A program made the position numbers and the translations under genes. This document shows, piece after piece, positions 44,213 to 52,098 of a stretch of DNA of 64,000 nucleotides (its first letter is position 1; each line of letters starts with the position of its first letter). The notes under the pieces were generated by a model that was given only the letters and a program-made list of their open reading frames with translations, did no database searches and had not been told where the DNA came from. Source of the stretch: JANMES01 sp038329865 (GTDB taxonomy: Bacteria; Planctomycetota; Phycisphaerae; Tepidisphaerales; Tepidisphaeraceae); assembly GCA_038329865.1 (NCBI GenBank), contig JBBQNK010000004.1, positions 62,001-126,000 of the forward strand, written 5' to 3'.

Positions 44213-45007
44213 ATGATTTTCAGTGGGCGTACCATTTTCCTGTTCCTTGCGATCGCGCTGGCCGGCTGCAGCGGGCCGGTCGTGAATCCTTCGTTCAATG
44301 TGTCCACCGAGCAGGCGGACCAGGTGCTGGCGGCGCTGGAGAAAAGCCCGCAGCCGCTCGACCGGCCGGTCGTGGTCATCGCGGGATTGAACGATCCCGG
44401 CCTGGGGCCGATGTTTGTCGATCGGAAAATTTCTGCGATCACGCGCGACCGCCGGGTGATCGACGTGAACCCGATCTTCTGCACAACCTTTGACCAGTGC
44501 CGGCAGCTCATCATTGAGACGGTGCAGAAAGAATTTCCCAGCGACGACCCGGCCCGCACTACGGAAGTCGACGTGATTGGCATTTCCATGGGCGGCCTCG
44601 CCGCGCGCTACGCGGCAGCGCCACCGGCCGAGCCGGGCGGGCGACGGCTGGCCATCAAGCGGCTGTTCACGATCAGCTCTCCCTTCCGCGGCGCTGCCCG
44701 TGCGGACTGGCCGACGCTCAGTCAAATGCAGCGCGACATGCGCATCGATTCCCCGTTCATGAAAGCCATCAACGCGCAGCCGATGGAGTACGAGGTGATC
44801 CCCTACGTGCGGCTGGGCGACGGCGTCGTCGGCGCCGCCAACGCCGCACCGGCGGGCCAAACGCCGCTTTGGCTGGAGAATCTTTTCTTCCATGACGCGC
44901 ACATGACCGCCAGCTCCGACCCGCGCATCCTGGCCGACATCGCGCTGCGGCTCCGCGGGCTGAAGCCGTTCGCCACCGAGCCGCGAGCGCCGCTGCCCGC
45001 GCCGTGA
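44213..45007 (+). CDS. Lipase-like alpha/beta-hydrolase lipoprotein
   Basis: This 264-residue protein has a lipoprotein signal (MIFSGRTIFLFLAIALAGC, Cys19) and an alpha/beta-hydrolase fold: VVVIAGLNDPG near the oxyanion hole, nucleophile elbow DVIGISMGGLAARYA, and later FTISSPFRGAARADWP. It is expected to be an envelope-anchored esterase or lipase. The ATG at 44213 gives a clean lipobox. It lies 76 bp after the second membrane protein, so it may join the AAA operon. A TACAAT at 44172-44177 could be a separate -10. Confidence 0.78.
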   Translation: MIFSGRTIFLFLAIALAGCSGPVVNPSFNVSTEQADQVLAALEKSPQPLDRPVVVIAGLNDPGLGPMFVDRKISAITRDRRVIDVNPIFCTTFDQCRQLIIETVQKEFPSDDPARTTEVDVIGISMGGLAARYAAAPPAEPGGRRLAIKRLFTISSPFRGAARADWPTLSQMQRDMRIDSPFMKAINAQPMEYEVIPYVRLGDGVVGAANAAPAGQTPLWLENLFFHDAHMTASSDPRILADIALRLRGLKPFATEPRAPLPAP

Positions 45008-45059
45008 ACTTCGCAATGGAGCTCGGAGCGCTGGCCGTTCTCTCTGATCGAAAATGTTC

Positions 45060-45065
45060 TATAAT
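45060..45065 (+). promoter_or_regulatory. Putative -10 box, leaderless geometry (recQ)
   Basis: TATAAT, a consensus -10, ends 8 nt before the recQ ATG with no Shine-Dalgarno. Confidence 0.5.
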
Positions 45066-45073
45066 CGGCAACG

Positions 45074-47005
45074 ATGCCAGACCTCCGCGACCAGCTTCAA
45101 ACTTACTTCGGCCTGGACGATTTTCGTCCCGCCCAGCGCGGCGTGATCGAAGACGTGCTGGCCGGGCGCGACGTGCTTTGCGTGATGCCGACCGGGGCGG
45201 GCAAATCGCTTTGCTACCAGTTGCCGGCCGTGGTGCAGGGCGGGCTGACGATTGTCGTTTCGCCGTTGATTTCGCTGATGGAAGATCAGGTTTCACAGCT
45301 GCGCGATGAAGGCATCGCGTCGGCCATGCTCAGCAGCAATATGCCGCCGGACTTGCGGCGCGAGGCGATGGCGCAACTCGATGGCGGGTTCGAAGGATTG
45401 TTCTACGTCGCGCCGGAGCGATTCTTCGCCGGCAATTTCCAGCAAATCATCGGCCGGCAGAACGTGAAGTTGCTGGCGATCGACGAAGCCCACTGCATCA
45501 GCCAATGGGGCCACGATTTCCGCCCCGAGTACGCGCGGCTGGGCGAAGTCCGCCGCCTGCTCGGCTCGCCGCCAACGATCGCTCTCACCGCCACGGCCAC
45601 CGAAGACGTGCGGCAGGACATCATCCACCAGCTCGATATGCGCGAGCCGAGCGTGGTCATCACCGGGTTTGATCGATTGAACCTGATTTACGAAAGCCGC
45701 CGGGTGAGCAAGGTCGCGGAGAAGGATGCGGAGCTGCTTCACCTGCTGCAGAACGAGCCCGGCAGCGGCATCGTGTATTGCGCGACGCGGAAGAATGTCG
45801 ACCTGCTCAGCACCGCGCTGGCCGAGCGATTGCGCGGCCGACTCGTCGTGCCGTACCACGCGGGGCTGGAATCGACCGAGCGCACGGGCAATCAGGAAAA
45901 GTTCATGGACACGCCCGGCGCGATCGCCATCGCCACCAACGCGTTCGGCATGGGCATTAACAAGCCGGACATTCGCTTCGTCGTTCACTACAACCTGCCC
46001 GGCACGCTCGAGGCGTACTACCAGGAGGCCGGCCGCGCGGGGCGCGACGGCACGACCAGCCGCTGCACGCTGCTCTACAGTTTTCAGGATCGTAAGACGC
46101 AGGAATTCTTCATCGACAAGCTCGGCGAGCAGCTCGAAGGGACGGATGCCGACGCGCTGGCCGAGCGCAAGCAGCGCGCCACCGACAAGCTCGACCTGAT
46201 GGTCCGCTACGCGCAAACCCACCGCTGTCGCCGGCAGCAGATTCTCGATTACTTCGGCGACGAGGCGGAAGTCATCGACTGCCAATGCGACGTCTGCCGC
46301 GGCGAATCGGGCAGCATCGTCACTGATCACACGCAGCCGCTGAGCGAAGAAATCGTCATGCTCACGCGGAAGCTGCTCTCCGGCGTCGCGCGGTTGAACG
46401 GCCGATTCGGCGTGGGCGCAGTGGCGGAAGTGCTCGCGGGCATCGACAACGAACGCGCCCAGCGATGGCAGCTCAACTCCCTTTCCGTCTTCGGCCTGCT
46501 CAAAAAATTCCCCACCAAACGGCTGATCGCGATGCTCCACCGCCTGATCGAAGCCGGCCTTTGCAGGCAGCGCAGCATCGAAGGCAGTCACGGCTCCCTG
46601 ATCGAAATTTCGCCGACGGGCGTGGCGGTGATGAAGGCGCTCCAACCGCCGCCGGGCGTGCTGGTGGATCTGGTGCCGTCGGGCGGTTCGCGGGCGATGG
46701 GCACAAACGCCCGCGCGTTCGGCACGAATCCGAAATCGCTGCGGAGCAAGACGACGATCGAGATGGACGAATCGCCGATGGACGAGGACGCACAATCGCG
46801 CTTCGATCGCCTGCGGGCGGTTCGCACGCAACTCGCCAAGGCCAAGGCGCTGCCGGCGTACTGCATCTGCCACGACCGCACGCTCGCCCAGATCGCCCGG
46901 GCCGCGCCGAGCAGCCTGGTGGCGCTGGAAGACATCAAAGGCATGGGCCCGTTCAAGGTGAAGATGTACGGCGAGCAACTGCTGGCGGCGATGGCGGAGG
47001 GGTAG
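45074..47005 (+). CDS. recQ: ATP-dependent DNA helicase RecQ
   Basis: This 643-residue 3'-5' helicase acts in recombination repair. The helicase core has DDFRPAQRGVIEDVLAGRDV, Walker A MPTGAGKSLCYQLP (41-45 core), DEAH box LLAIDEAHCISQWGHDFRPE and FGMGINKPDIRFVVHYNLP. The zinc site uses Cys residues in RCRRQQILDYF and DCQCDVCRGE. A winged-helix RQC and a C-terminal HRDC domain (LPAYCICHDRTLAQIARAAP) complete it. It is slightly longer than the E. coli enzyme (609) because of a linker before HRDC. Confidence 0.96.
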   Translation: MPDLRDQLQTYFGLDDFRPAQRGVIEDVLAGRDVLCVMPTGAGKSLCYQLPAVVQGGLTIVVSPLISLMEDQVSQLRDEGIASAMLSSNMPPDLRREAMAQLDGGFEGLFYVAPERFFAGNFQQIIGRQNVKLLAIDEAHCISQWGHDFRPEYARLGEVRRLLGSPPTIALTATATEDVRQDIIHQLDMREPSVVITGFDRLNLIYESRRVSKVAEKDAELLHLLQNEPGSGIVYCATRKNVDLLSTALAERLRGRLVVPYHAGLESTERTGNQEKFMDTPGAIAIATNAFGMGINKPDIRFVVHYNLPGTLEAYYQEAGRAGRDGTTSRCTLLYSFQDRKTQEFFIDKLGEQLEGTDADALAERKQRATDKLDLMVRYAQTHRCRRQQILDYFGDEAEVIDCQCDVCRGESGSIVTDHTQPLSEEIVMLTRKLLSGVARLNGRFGVGAVAEVLAGIDNERAQRWQLNSLSVFGLLKKFPTKRLIAMLHRLIEAGLCRQRSIEGSHGSLIEISPTGVAVMKALQPPPGVLVDLVPSGGSRAMGTNARAFGTNPKSLRSKTTIEMDESPMDEDAQSRFDRLRAVRTQLAKAKALPAYCICHDRTLAQIARAAPSSLVALEDIKGMGPFKVKMYGEQLLAAMAEG

Positions 47006-47061
47006 TACTTCGCGGAATTCCCACTTCATCATCCTGAGAGCGTGTCTGAGATGTCGGGTTT

Positions 47062-47139
47062 TGTCATGCTGAGGTACTCCGAAGCATCTAGCCTCGTCGG
47101 CAAGGTGGCTAGATCCTTCGGAGTACCTCAGGATGACGA
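47062..47139. repeat. Palindromic element, class B (copy 6)
   Basis: TGTCATGCTGAGGTACTCCG with AGCATCTAGCC (two mutations from other copies) and the intact inverse arm GGCTAGATCCTTCGGAGTAC CTCAGGATGACGA. It ends 30 bp before the esterase start, and its terminal TGACGA could serve as a -35 for that gene. Confidence 0.88.
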
Positions 47140-47156
47140 AATACCCCATTTCCGAA

Positions 47157-47162
47157 TATCAT
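47157..47162 (+). promoter_or_regulatory. Putative -10 box, leaderless geometry (esterase)
   Basis: TATCAT ends 6 nt before the ATG at 47169. The spacing to TGACGA in the class B palindrome is about 18 nt. Confidence 0.45.
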
Positions 47163-47168
47163 CCCGCC

Positions 47169-48197
47169 ATGCAGCCCACACTCAATCTCTCCCCGTCGCT
47201 AGGCCATCTCGAGTTAATGAATTCGGTCAACAAGCAGCTCGCTTACGTCACCGGCCGGTTCGGGCCGTGGCAGCAGAAGATTCGGACGAAACTGAAATCG
47301 CTGCTGTTGCTCCCGCCCAATCGGCACGAGCCGCTGCACGTGCGGTCGCTCTGGAAACGCGAGAGGGAATTCGGCACGATCGAAAAAATCGCCTTCCGCG
47401 CCGAGGCCGGCGTGGACGTGCCGGGATACTGGTGCGTGCCGGCCAAACCGATCAAACCGGGCCTCACGTTCATTTGCCTGCAAGGCCACAGCACCGGCAT
47501 GCACCTTTCGATCGCCGTTGATGCCGCCACCGAGACGCAGCCGTTCCCCGTCGTAGGCGATCGCGATTTCGCCATCGGCTGCATGAAGCGCGGCATCGCG
47601 GCGCTCTGCATCGAGCAGCGATCCTTCGGCCAGCGCGTGGAGAAGCTGCAGGAGCAGAAGTTTTCCGGATTCTGCCACGACGCCGTCGGCCGGGCGCTGC
47701 TGCTCGGGCGAACGCTCGCCGGAGAGCGCGTGTTCGATATCGATCGCGCGCTCGATTACCTCGACTGGCGCGGCGACGTGAACATGAAGCGCGTTGGCAT
47801 CATGGGCCAAAGCACCGGCGGCACGATCAGCATGTACGCCGCCGCGCTGCTGCCGCGGGTCGCATATTGCATGCCGAGCTGCTCGACCGCACGGTTCGCC
47901 GACTCGATCGCGACGATCTACCACTGCAGCTGCAATTTCGTGCCGGGCATCATGCAGTGGATGGACATGGGCGACATTTTAGGAGCGATCGCCCCGCGCC
48001 CGCTGGTGATCGTGAATGGGAAGACCGACGAAATTTTCCCGATCAACAGCGCGGGGGCTTCGTTTAAGCAGACGAAGCGAATCTACCAGTCCGCCCGCGC
48101 CGCGAATCGCGTCAAATTCGTTGAAGGTGCGGAAGGTCATCGGTTTTACGCAGAGCCTGCGTGGAACGCGATGTTGAAGTTAATACCGCGATCGTGA
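47169..48197 (+). CDS. Alpha/beta-hydrolase, acetyl-xylan-esterase-like
   Basis: This 342-residue protein has an alpha/beta-hydrolase fold. The nucleophile elbow is VGIMGQSTGGTISMYAA, the likely catalytic Asp is in IVNGKTDEIFP, and the His is in VEGAEGHRFYAEPAW. The early TFICLQGHSTGMHL is the oxyanion loop. The pattern is that of carbohydrate acetyl esterase-like hydrolases (Abhydrolase_7 type) common in planctomycetes. No signal peptide is visible, so it is probably cytoplasmic. The ATG 47169 is preferred over an in-frame codon at 47133 inside the palindrome. Confidence 0.83.
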   Translation: MQPTLNLSPSLGHLELMNSVNKQLAYVTGRFGPWQQKIRTKLKSLLLLPPNRHEPLHVRSLWKREREFGTIEKIAFRAEAGVDVPGYWCVPAKPIKPGLTFICLQGHSTGMHLSIAVDAATETQPFPVVGDRDFAIGCMKRGIAALCIEQRSFGQRVEKLQEQKFSGFCHDAVGRALLLGRTLAGERVFDIDRALDYLDWRGDVNMKRVGIMGQSTGGTISMYAAALLPRVAYCMPSCSTARFADSIATIYHCSCNFVPGIMQWMDMGDILGAIAPRPLVIVNGKTDEIFPINSAGASFKQTKRIYQSARAANRVKFVEGAEGHRFYAEPAWNAMLKLIPRS

Positions 48198-48215
48198 AAG
48201 ATGATCCGAGAATGA

Positions 48216-48287
48216 TTCCGTAGCCGCGAACGCAAGTTCGCGGTGATTCGCGACTCAATCCACGAGCTTGTGCTCGTGGCTACGGAA
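48216..48287. repeat. Cloverleaf-like palindrome, class G
   Basis: The outer stem TTCCGTAGCC/GGCTACGGAA encloses two inner hairpins, CGCGAACGCAAGTTCGCG and CCACGAGCTTGTGCTCGTGG, forming a three-way junction. It lies between the esterase and ribokinase genes. Confidence 0.85.
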
Positions 48288-48333
48288 ATTTCAGTTATGC
48301 CCATCGAATGATCTCTTGTTCGGAAACGTGAAA

Positions 48334-49248
48334 ATGCCCAAGCCCATCGTCGTCATCGGTTCGATCAACATGGATCTCGTCTGCCGCACGCCGCGCATGC
48401 CGGCGGGGGGCGAGTCGATTATCGGCAGCGGCTTCGTCACGATCCCCGGCGGCAAGGGCGCCAACCAGGCGGTCGCGGCGGCAAAGCTAGGCGGCGACGT
48501 GCACCTCATCGGTCGCGTAGGCGATGACGATTTCGGCAAGCGCCTGCTCGCCGGCTTAGCGGTGAACGGAGTGAACATCGACCGCGTCCCCATCACCCGC
48601 GGCGTGGCCAGCGGCGTGGCGATGATCATGGTCGACGCGAAAGGGCAGAACTCCATCGTGACCGCCGCCGGCGCGAACGGTGCTGTCACGATCAAGGACA
48701 TCGACGCGGCGAAAAATCTGATCGCGACGGCGGCGGTCGTCGTGCTGCAGTACGAAATCCCGCTGCCGGTGGTGCGGCACGCAATGGCGCTCTGCCGCAA
48801 ACTCGGCGTTTACACGATCGTCGACCCCGCCCCCGCGCCGGCCAAGCCGATCCCGCGGGATCTGTTCGCCGCCGATGTCTTCTCGCCCAACGAAACCGAG
48901 GCCGCCACGCTGCTCGGCGTCGCCGGCGAGGATCTGCCCGCGAACATCGCCGTGTCGCTGATGAAGCGCGGCGCACAATCCGTCGTCCTGAAGCGCGGCG
49001 CCCGCGGGGCGATGTGGTTTGACCGCTCCGGCCTCGTCGCGACGGCAAAAGCATTCAAAGTCAAAGTCATCGACACCACGGCCGCGGGCGATTCCTTCAC
49101 CGCCGCGCTGGCCGTCGCGAAATCCGAAGAAATGCCTCCCGAGCAAGCCCTACGCTTCGCCTGCGCCGCCGGCGCGATTTGCGTAACGGGTTTCGGCGCC
49201 CAGCCGTCGCTGCCGACACGGAAGCAGGTGAATGCATTGCTCAAGTAG
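48334..49248 (+). CDS. rbsK: Ribokinase-family carbohydrate kinase
   Basis: This 304-residue pfkB-family kinase phosphorylates ribose or a similar sugar. It has VIGSINMDLVCRTPRMPAGG, the GGKGANQAVAAAKLGG substrate loop and the catalytic Asp in IDTTAAGDSFTAALA near the C terminus. The ATG at 48334 matches the RbsK N terminus. The TAG stop lies within the first base pairs of the class H palindrome. No ribose transporter is next to it, so the exact sugar is uncertain. Confidence 0.9.
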   Translation: MPKPIVVIGSINMDLVCRTPRMPAGGESIIGSGFVTIPGGKGANQAVAAAKLGGDVHLIGRVGDDDFGKRLLAGLAVNGVNIDRVPITRGVASGVAMIMVDAKGQNSIVTAAGANGAVTIKDIDAAKNLIATAAVVVLQYEIPLPVVRHAMALCRKLGVYTIVDPAPAPAKPIPRDLFAADVFSPNETEAATLLGVAGEDLPANIAVSLMKRGAQSVVLKRGARGAMWFDRSGLVATAKAFKVKVIDTTAAGDSFTAALAVAKSEEMPPEQALRFACAAGAICVTGFGAQPSLPTRKQVNALLK

Positions 49249-49308
49249 GGCGGGATAGCAATCCCGCCGACTCCGTCACGGCCCGGCGGGATTGCTATCC
49301 CGCCCTAC
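49245..49308. repeat. Palindromic element, class H1
   Basis: GTAGGGCGGGATAGCAATCC CGCC and GGCGGGATTGCTATCCCGCC CTAC form a near-perfect 24-bp stem. It contains the ribokinase TAG stop. A fragment (GCGGGATAGCAATTCTGG) recurs at 49872-49889. Confidence 0.9.
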
Positions 49309-49320
49309 AAAATTCGCAGA

Positions 49321-49404
49321 GTAGGGTCCGCCTTGGCGGACAATGTTGTTTTCGTGGCGCACCGAGCTCGAATATTGGTTTCGGTCCGCCAAGGCATACC
49401 CTAC
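49321..49404. repeat. Palindromic element, class H2
   Basis: GTAGGGTCCGCCTTGGCGGA and TCCGCCAAGGCATACCCTAC form the arms over a 44-nt loop. It shares the GTAGGG ... CCCTAC ends with H1 but has a different core. Confidence 0.85.
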
Positions 49405-49434
49405 GAGTCTGCGTGAACAATCTCGAGAAAATCG

Positions 49435-49865
49435 ATGCCAGATTCGCCGGACATCACGCCCCGTCAACCCATTCCGCCAGACCACAAGCCGCGATTGTTC
49501 ATGTGGATCGGCTGCGGATTGATTCTCATTGGCCTGATTCTGACGGTTCGGACAGTGGCGTTCATTCGCGGTGCGGAACATGTGTTGCAACAGTCATCGC
49601 CCAGGACTCGGGTGATGGTGGAACGTACCGTCCTACGTTCGAGTTTAAAGACGTCTTACAACAGAATCTCCGAGTGACGATGGATCACTACTCCACCGAA
49701 TATTCGTACAGCATCCGCGATCGAGTGCCGATTCTCTACGATCCCTCTTCCACGAGCGTTCGAGTCGACTCTTTTCTCGGCATCTGGGGAGTCTCATTGT
49801 TGGTCGTCGCACTCGGCGCAGGGATGATTTTGTTTGGTCTGATTTTGCGACGGATGGTGAGTTAG
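49435..49865 (+). pseudogene. DUF3592-like membrane protein, frameshifted
   Basis: Two frames together make one protein. The first (ATG 49435) gives MPDSPDITPRQPIPP, helix FMWIGCGLILIGLILTVRTV and reaches RGAEHV. The second frame continues as ATVIAQDSGDGGTYRPTFEF, a DUF3592-type strand pair, and RVPILYDPSSTSVR, then a final helix LGIWGVSLLVVALGAGMILF before TAG. Removing two bases from TGTG at 49581-49584 restores one frame (…EHVATVIAQ…). So either the gene is broken, or a sequencing or assembly error occurred at a dinucleotide repeat. Length if repaired, about 142 residues, fits a two-helix DUF3592 protein. Confidence 0.7.
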
Positions 49866-49914
49866 AAGGTGGGCGGGATAGCAATTCTGGCATGAAAGAA
49901 TCGAAACTGATTCA

Positions 49915-49980
49915 GCCACAGAGGCACAGAGAGAAACAGAGCCAAACATAAATCCTCAGTTCTCTCTGTGCCTCTGTGGC
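49915..49980. repeat. Palindromic element, class C (copy 3)
   Basis: GCCACAGAGGCACAGAGAGA and TCTCTCTGTGCCTCTGTGGC are inverse arms. It sits between the convergent DUF3592 pseudogene and mutM, 9 bp from the mutM stop. Confidence 0.9.
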
Positions 49981-49989
49981 GCATTCGGA

Positions 49990-50889
49990 TTAAGAACTTT
50001 CCAACTCCTCAATCGTCCGCGGCCAATCCTTTTTCAGCAATCGCGAGAGCGACCGATCCGCCAGTAGTTTCCCATCGGTCTGGCATCTCGGGCAGTAGTT
50101 GGTTTCATTCTCCGCATACCGGATGCGCTGAATTTTCGTGTCGCACACGGGGCAGGGCTGGCCGAACTTGCCGTGGGCGGCGAAGTCGGGGCGGAAGGCG
50201 GTGACGTCGCCGGGGCCGGGGAATTTGTCGGCGAACTCGTTGATCAGGTGGCCGGTCCAGCGGGCGAGGGTCATTCTGGCGGCGGTGTACAGGCGGTCGG
50301 TTTCATCTTCGGTGAGGGATTGCGAAAGTTTCACCGGCGACAGCCCGGCGGCGTGGAGGATTTCGTCGCTGTAGGCGTTGCCGATTCCGTCGAAGACGCG
50401 CGGGTCGGTGAGGCTTCGCTTGAGCGTATGGTTTTCCTTCCGCAACTGGCGGGCGAAATCGGCGGCGTCGATTTTGAAGACGTCGAGGCCGCCGGGGTCG
50501 TGCTTGCCGAGTTCTTCTAGGCCGCGGACGAGCCACAGGCCGGAGCGTTTCTTCGGCGAGGATTCGACGAGCTGCAGCGTGCCGTGCGGGAAGGAGAAGC
50601 TTGCGAGCCCGGCCTTGCCGGCCGGCTTGGCGCGCGGCTTATCGCTCCAGCGGAATCGCCCGGCGATCATGAGGTGGACAATGAGAAACAACTCGCCGGA
50701 GAATTCAAACACGATCCGCTTCCCGAGCCGGCTGACGGCCAGCACGGTTTGGCCTTCGATCGCATCGATCGGCGGATCGAACGTCCGCAGCACGAACGGG
50801 CTGACGATGACCGCGCGATCCAGCGTCTGCCCGAGCACCCGCGGGCGAAGGGCGTGGAGGAAAAGTTCGATGTCGGGGAGTTCGGGCAT
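49990..50889 (-). CDS. mutM: Formamidopyrimidine-DNA glycosylase
   Basis: This 299-residue enzyme removes oxidised purines and cuts abasic sites. It must start at 50889 so that MPELPDIELF places the catalytic Pro and Glu at the N terminus after Met removal; in-frame codons further up lie in a repeat. Other landmarks are LGKRIVFEF with the conserved Lys, DPRVFDGIGNAYSDEILHAA, and the zinc finger GQPCPVCDTKIQRI ... TNYCPRCQ. It is the usual length plus a 25-residue tail after the zinc finger. It may instead be an endonuclease VIII relative; the finger and motif order favour Fpg. Confidence 0.93.
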   Translation of the reverse strand: MPELPDIELFLHALRPRVLGQTLDRAVIVSPFVLRTFDPPIDAIEGQTVLAVSRLGKRIVFEFSGELFLIVHLMIAGRFRWSDKPRAKPAGKAGLASFSFPHGTLQLVESSPKKRSGLWLVRGLEELGKHDPGGLDVFKIDAADFARQLRKENHTLKRSLTDPRVFDGIGNAYSDEILHAAGLSPVKLSQSLTEDETDRLYTAARMTLARWTGHLINEFADKFPGPGDVTAFRPDFAAHGKFGQPCPVCDTKIQRIRYAENETNYCPRCQTDGKLLADRSLSRLLKKDWPRTIEELESS

Positions 50890-50892
50890 TTG

Positions 50893-50988
50893 GAAAAATG
50901 CAAAATGCAAAATGCAAAATGCAAATTGCAAAATGAAGATCAGGTTAATTTAAGCATTGAGCAATTGTGCATTCTGCATTCTGCATTT
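50893..50988. repeat. Palindromic element, class J (TGCAAAATGCAAAATG)
   Basis: Tandem AAATGCAA units on the left face GCATTCTGCATTCTGCATTT on the right. The element abuts the mutM start, so the two are only 3 bp apart. This type ('FCILHSAF' when translated) is widespread in bacteria. Confidence 0.85.
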
Positions 50989-50989
50989 C

Positions 50990-52018
50990 TCATGCTTCCA
51001 ACCACGCCGCCAGCAGGTCGATCGCCGCCTGCAAGTCCTTCAGATGGATCGTTTCGGTCACAGTGTGGATGTACCGCGTAGGCACGGAGAGCGTCATCGT
51101 GCGGTAGCCGCCGCGGGAGCGTTGCATCGGGCCGGCGTCGGTGCCGCCTCTTGGGAGGACGCTGAGCTGCGAAGGTATTTTCTTTTTGCTCGCCAGTGCG
51201 TCGAATTCATCGATGAGGGAACGGTCGGAGATGGTCAGGCCGTCCATGATCGTCAGGGCCACGCCGTCTCCCTGCTTGGTGACGCGTTCGTCGTCGGGCA
51301 CGCCGGGGGTGTCGACGGCTAAGGTGGTGTCGATCGCGATGGCGATGTCCGGATCCGTCGCGTACGCCGCCGGGCCGGCGCCGCGGCAGCCGACTTCTTC
51401 CTGAACTGTCGCGGCGAAGCAGATCTCGTACTTCGGCTTCTTCACCTTCTTCATCGCCTCGAGCACGACGAAGCCGGCCACGCGATTGTCGAGGCACTTG
51501 CCGGTCACGCACTCGCCGATCTGCTGGAACGGGGCGATGAGCGTGACGGGATCGCCGATGCGGACTTTTTTCTTCACCTCGGCGGCCGGCAGGCAGAGAT
51601 CGACCATGAACTCGCCGATCTCCGGGATCTTTTTCTTGTCCTCGTCCTTAGCGATATGGATCGGCCGGCCGCCGGGGTTGAGCAGGCCGACGATATCGCC
51701 GCCGGTGCTGGCCTGCACGAGCACGCGCCGGGCGAGCAGGTTGCGCGTATCGAACCCGCCGGCGGCGTTGAGGCGGAGGAAGCCGCGGTCATCGACGTGC
51801 TTCACGTAGAAGCCGATCTCGTCGATATGGCAGGCGATCAGCACGCGCTTGGCGCTCTTGCTCGCTGCTTTTTTCGTGGCGATCAGCGTGCCCATGGGGT
51901 CGACGGTGATCGTGTCGAACAGTTTTTTCGCGTGAGCACTGATGATCTCTCGCACGCGCTCTTCACGACCGGGGACGCCAGGGGCTTCGGACAGGGATTG
52001 GAGGAGGTTGAGGTTCAT
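50990..52018 (-). CDS. M42-family metallo-aminopeptidase
   Basis: This 342-residue cytosolic enzyme is a TET-type peptidase relative, sometimes annotated as endoglucanase M. Two-metal ligands appear in LIACHIDEIGFYVKH (His), KCLDNRVAGFV (Asp), ATVQEEVGCRGAGPAA (catalytic Glu and metal Glu), AIAIDTTLAVDTPG (Asp) and TRYIHTVTETIHLKD (His). The protein is of standard length. TAACAT lies 6 nt upstream of the ATG with no ribosome site, suggesting a leaderless message. Confidence 0.93.
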   Translation of the reverse strand: MNLNLLQSLSEAPGVPGREERVREIISAHAKKLFDTITVDPMGTLIATKKAASKSAKRVLIACHIDEIGFYVKHVDDRGFLRLNAAGGFDTRNLLARRVLVQASTGGDIVGLLNPGGRPIHIAKDEDKKKIPEIGEFMVDLCLPAAEVKKKVRIGDPVTLIAPFQQIGECVTGKCLDNRVAGFVVLEAMKKVKKPKYEICFAATVQEEVGCRGAGPAAYATDPDIAIAIDTTLAVDTPGVPDDERVTKQGDGVALTIMDGLTISDRSLIDEFDALASKKKIPSQLSVLPRGGTDAGPMQRSRGGYRTMTLSVPTRYIHTVTETIHLKDLQAAIDLLAAWLEA

Positions 52019-52024
52019 GCGGTG

Positions 52025-52030
52025 ATGTTA
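52025..52030 (-). promoter_or_regulatory. Putative -10 box, leaderless geometry (M42 peptidase)
   Basis: TAACAT on the minus strand is separated by CACCGC from the ATG at 52018. It lies directly after the terminator of the upstream gene. Confidence 0.4.
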
Positions 52031-52038
52031 TCTGACTC

Positions 52039-52070
52039 AAAAAAAAGAGCTAGCCACTGAAGTGGCTAGC
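52039..52070 (-). terminator. Rho-independent terminator of 52099-53337
   Basis: On the minus strand GCTAGCCAC TTCA GTGGCTAGC is followed by TCTTTTTTTT. It lies 30 bp past the stop of the prenyltransferase-fold gene. Confidence 0.88.
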
Positions 52071-52098
52071 CCGGGTTCGAGTGTTAAATACTTTCGCG

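Noticed and set aside
50893..50935. Short tandem AAATGCAA units considered as a CRISPR-like array
   Set aside because: Units are only about 8 bp with no spacers, and the mirror arm shows it is a palindromic element. No cas genes are in the window.
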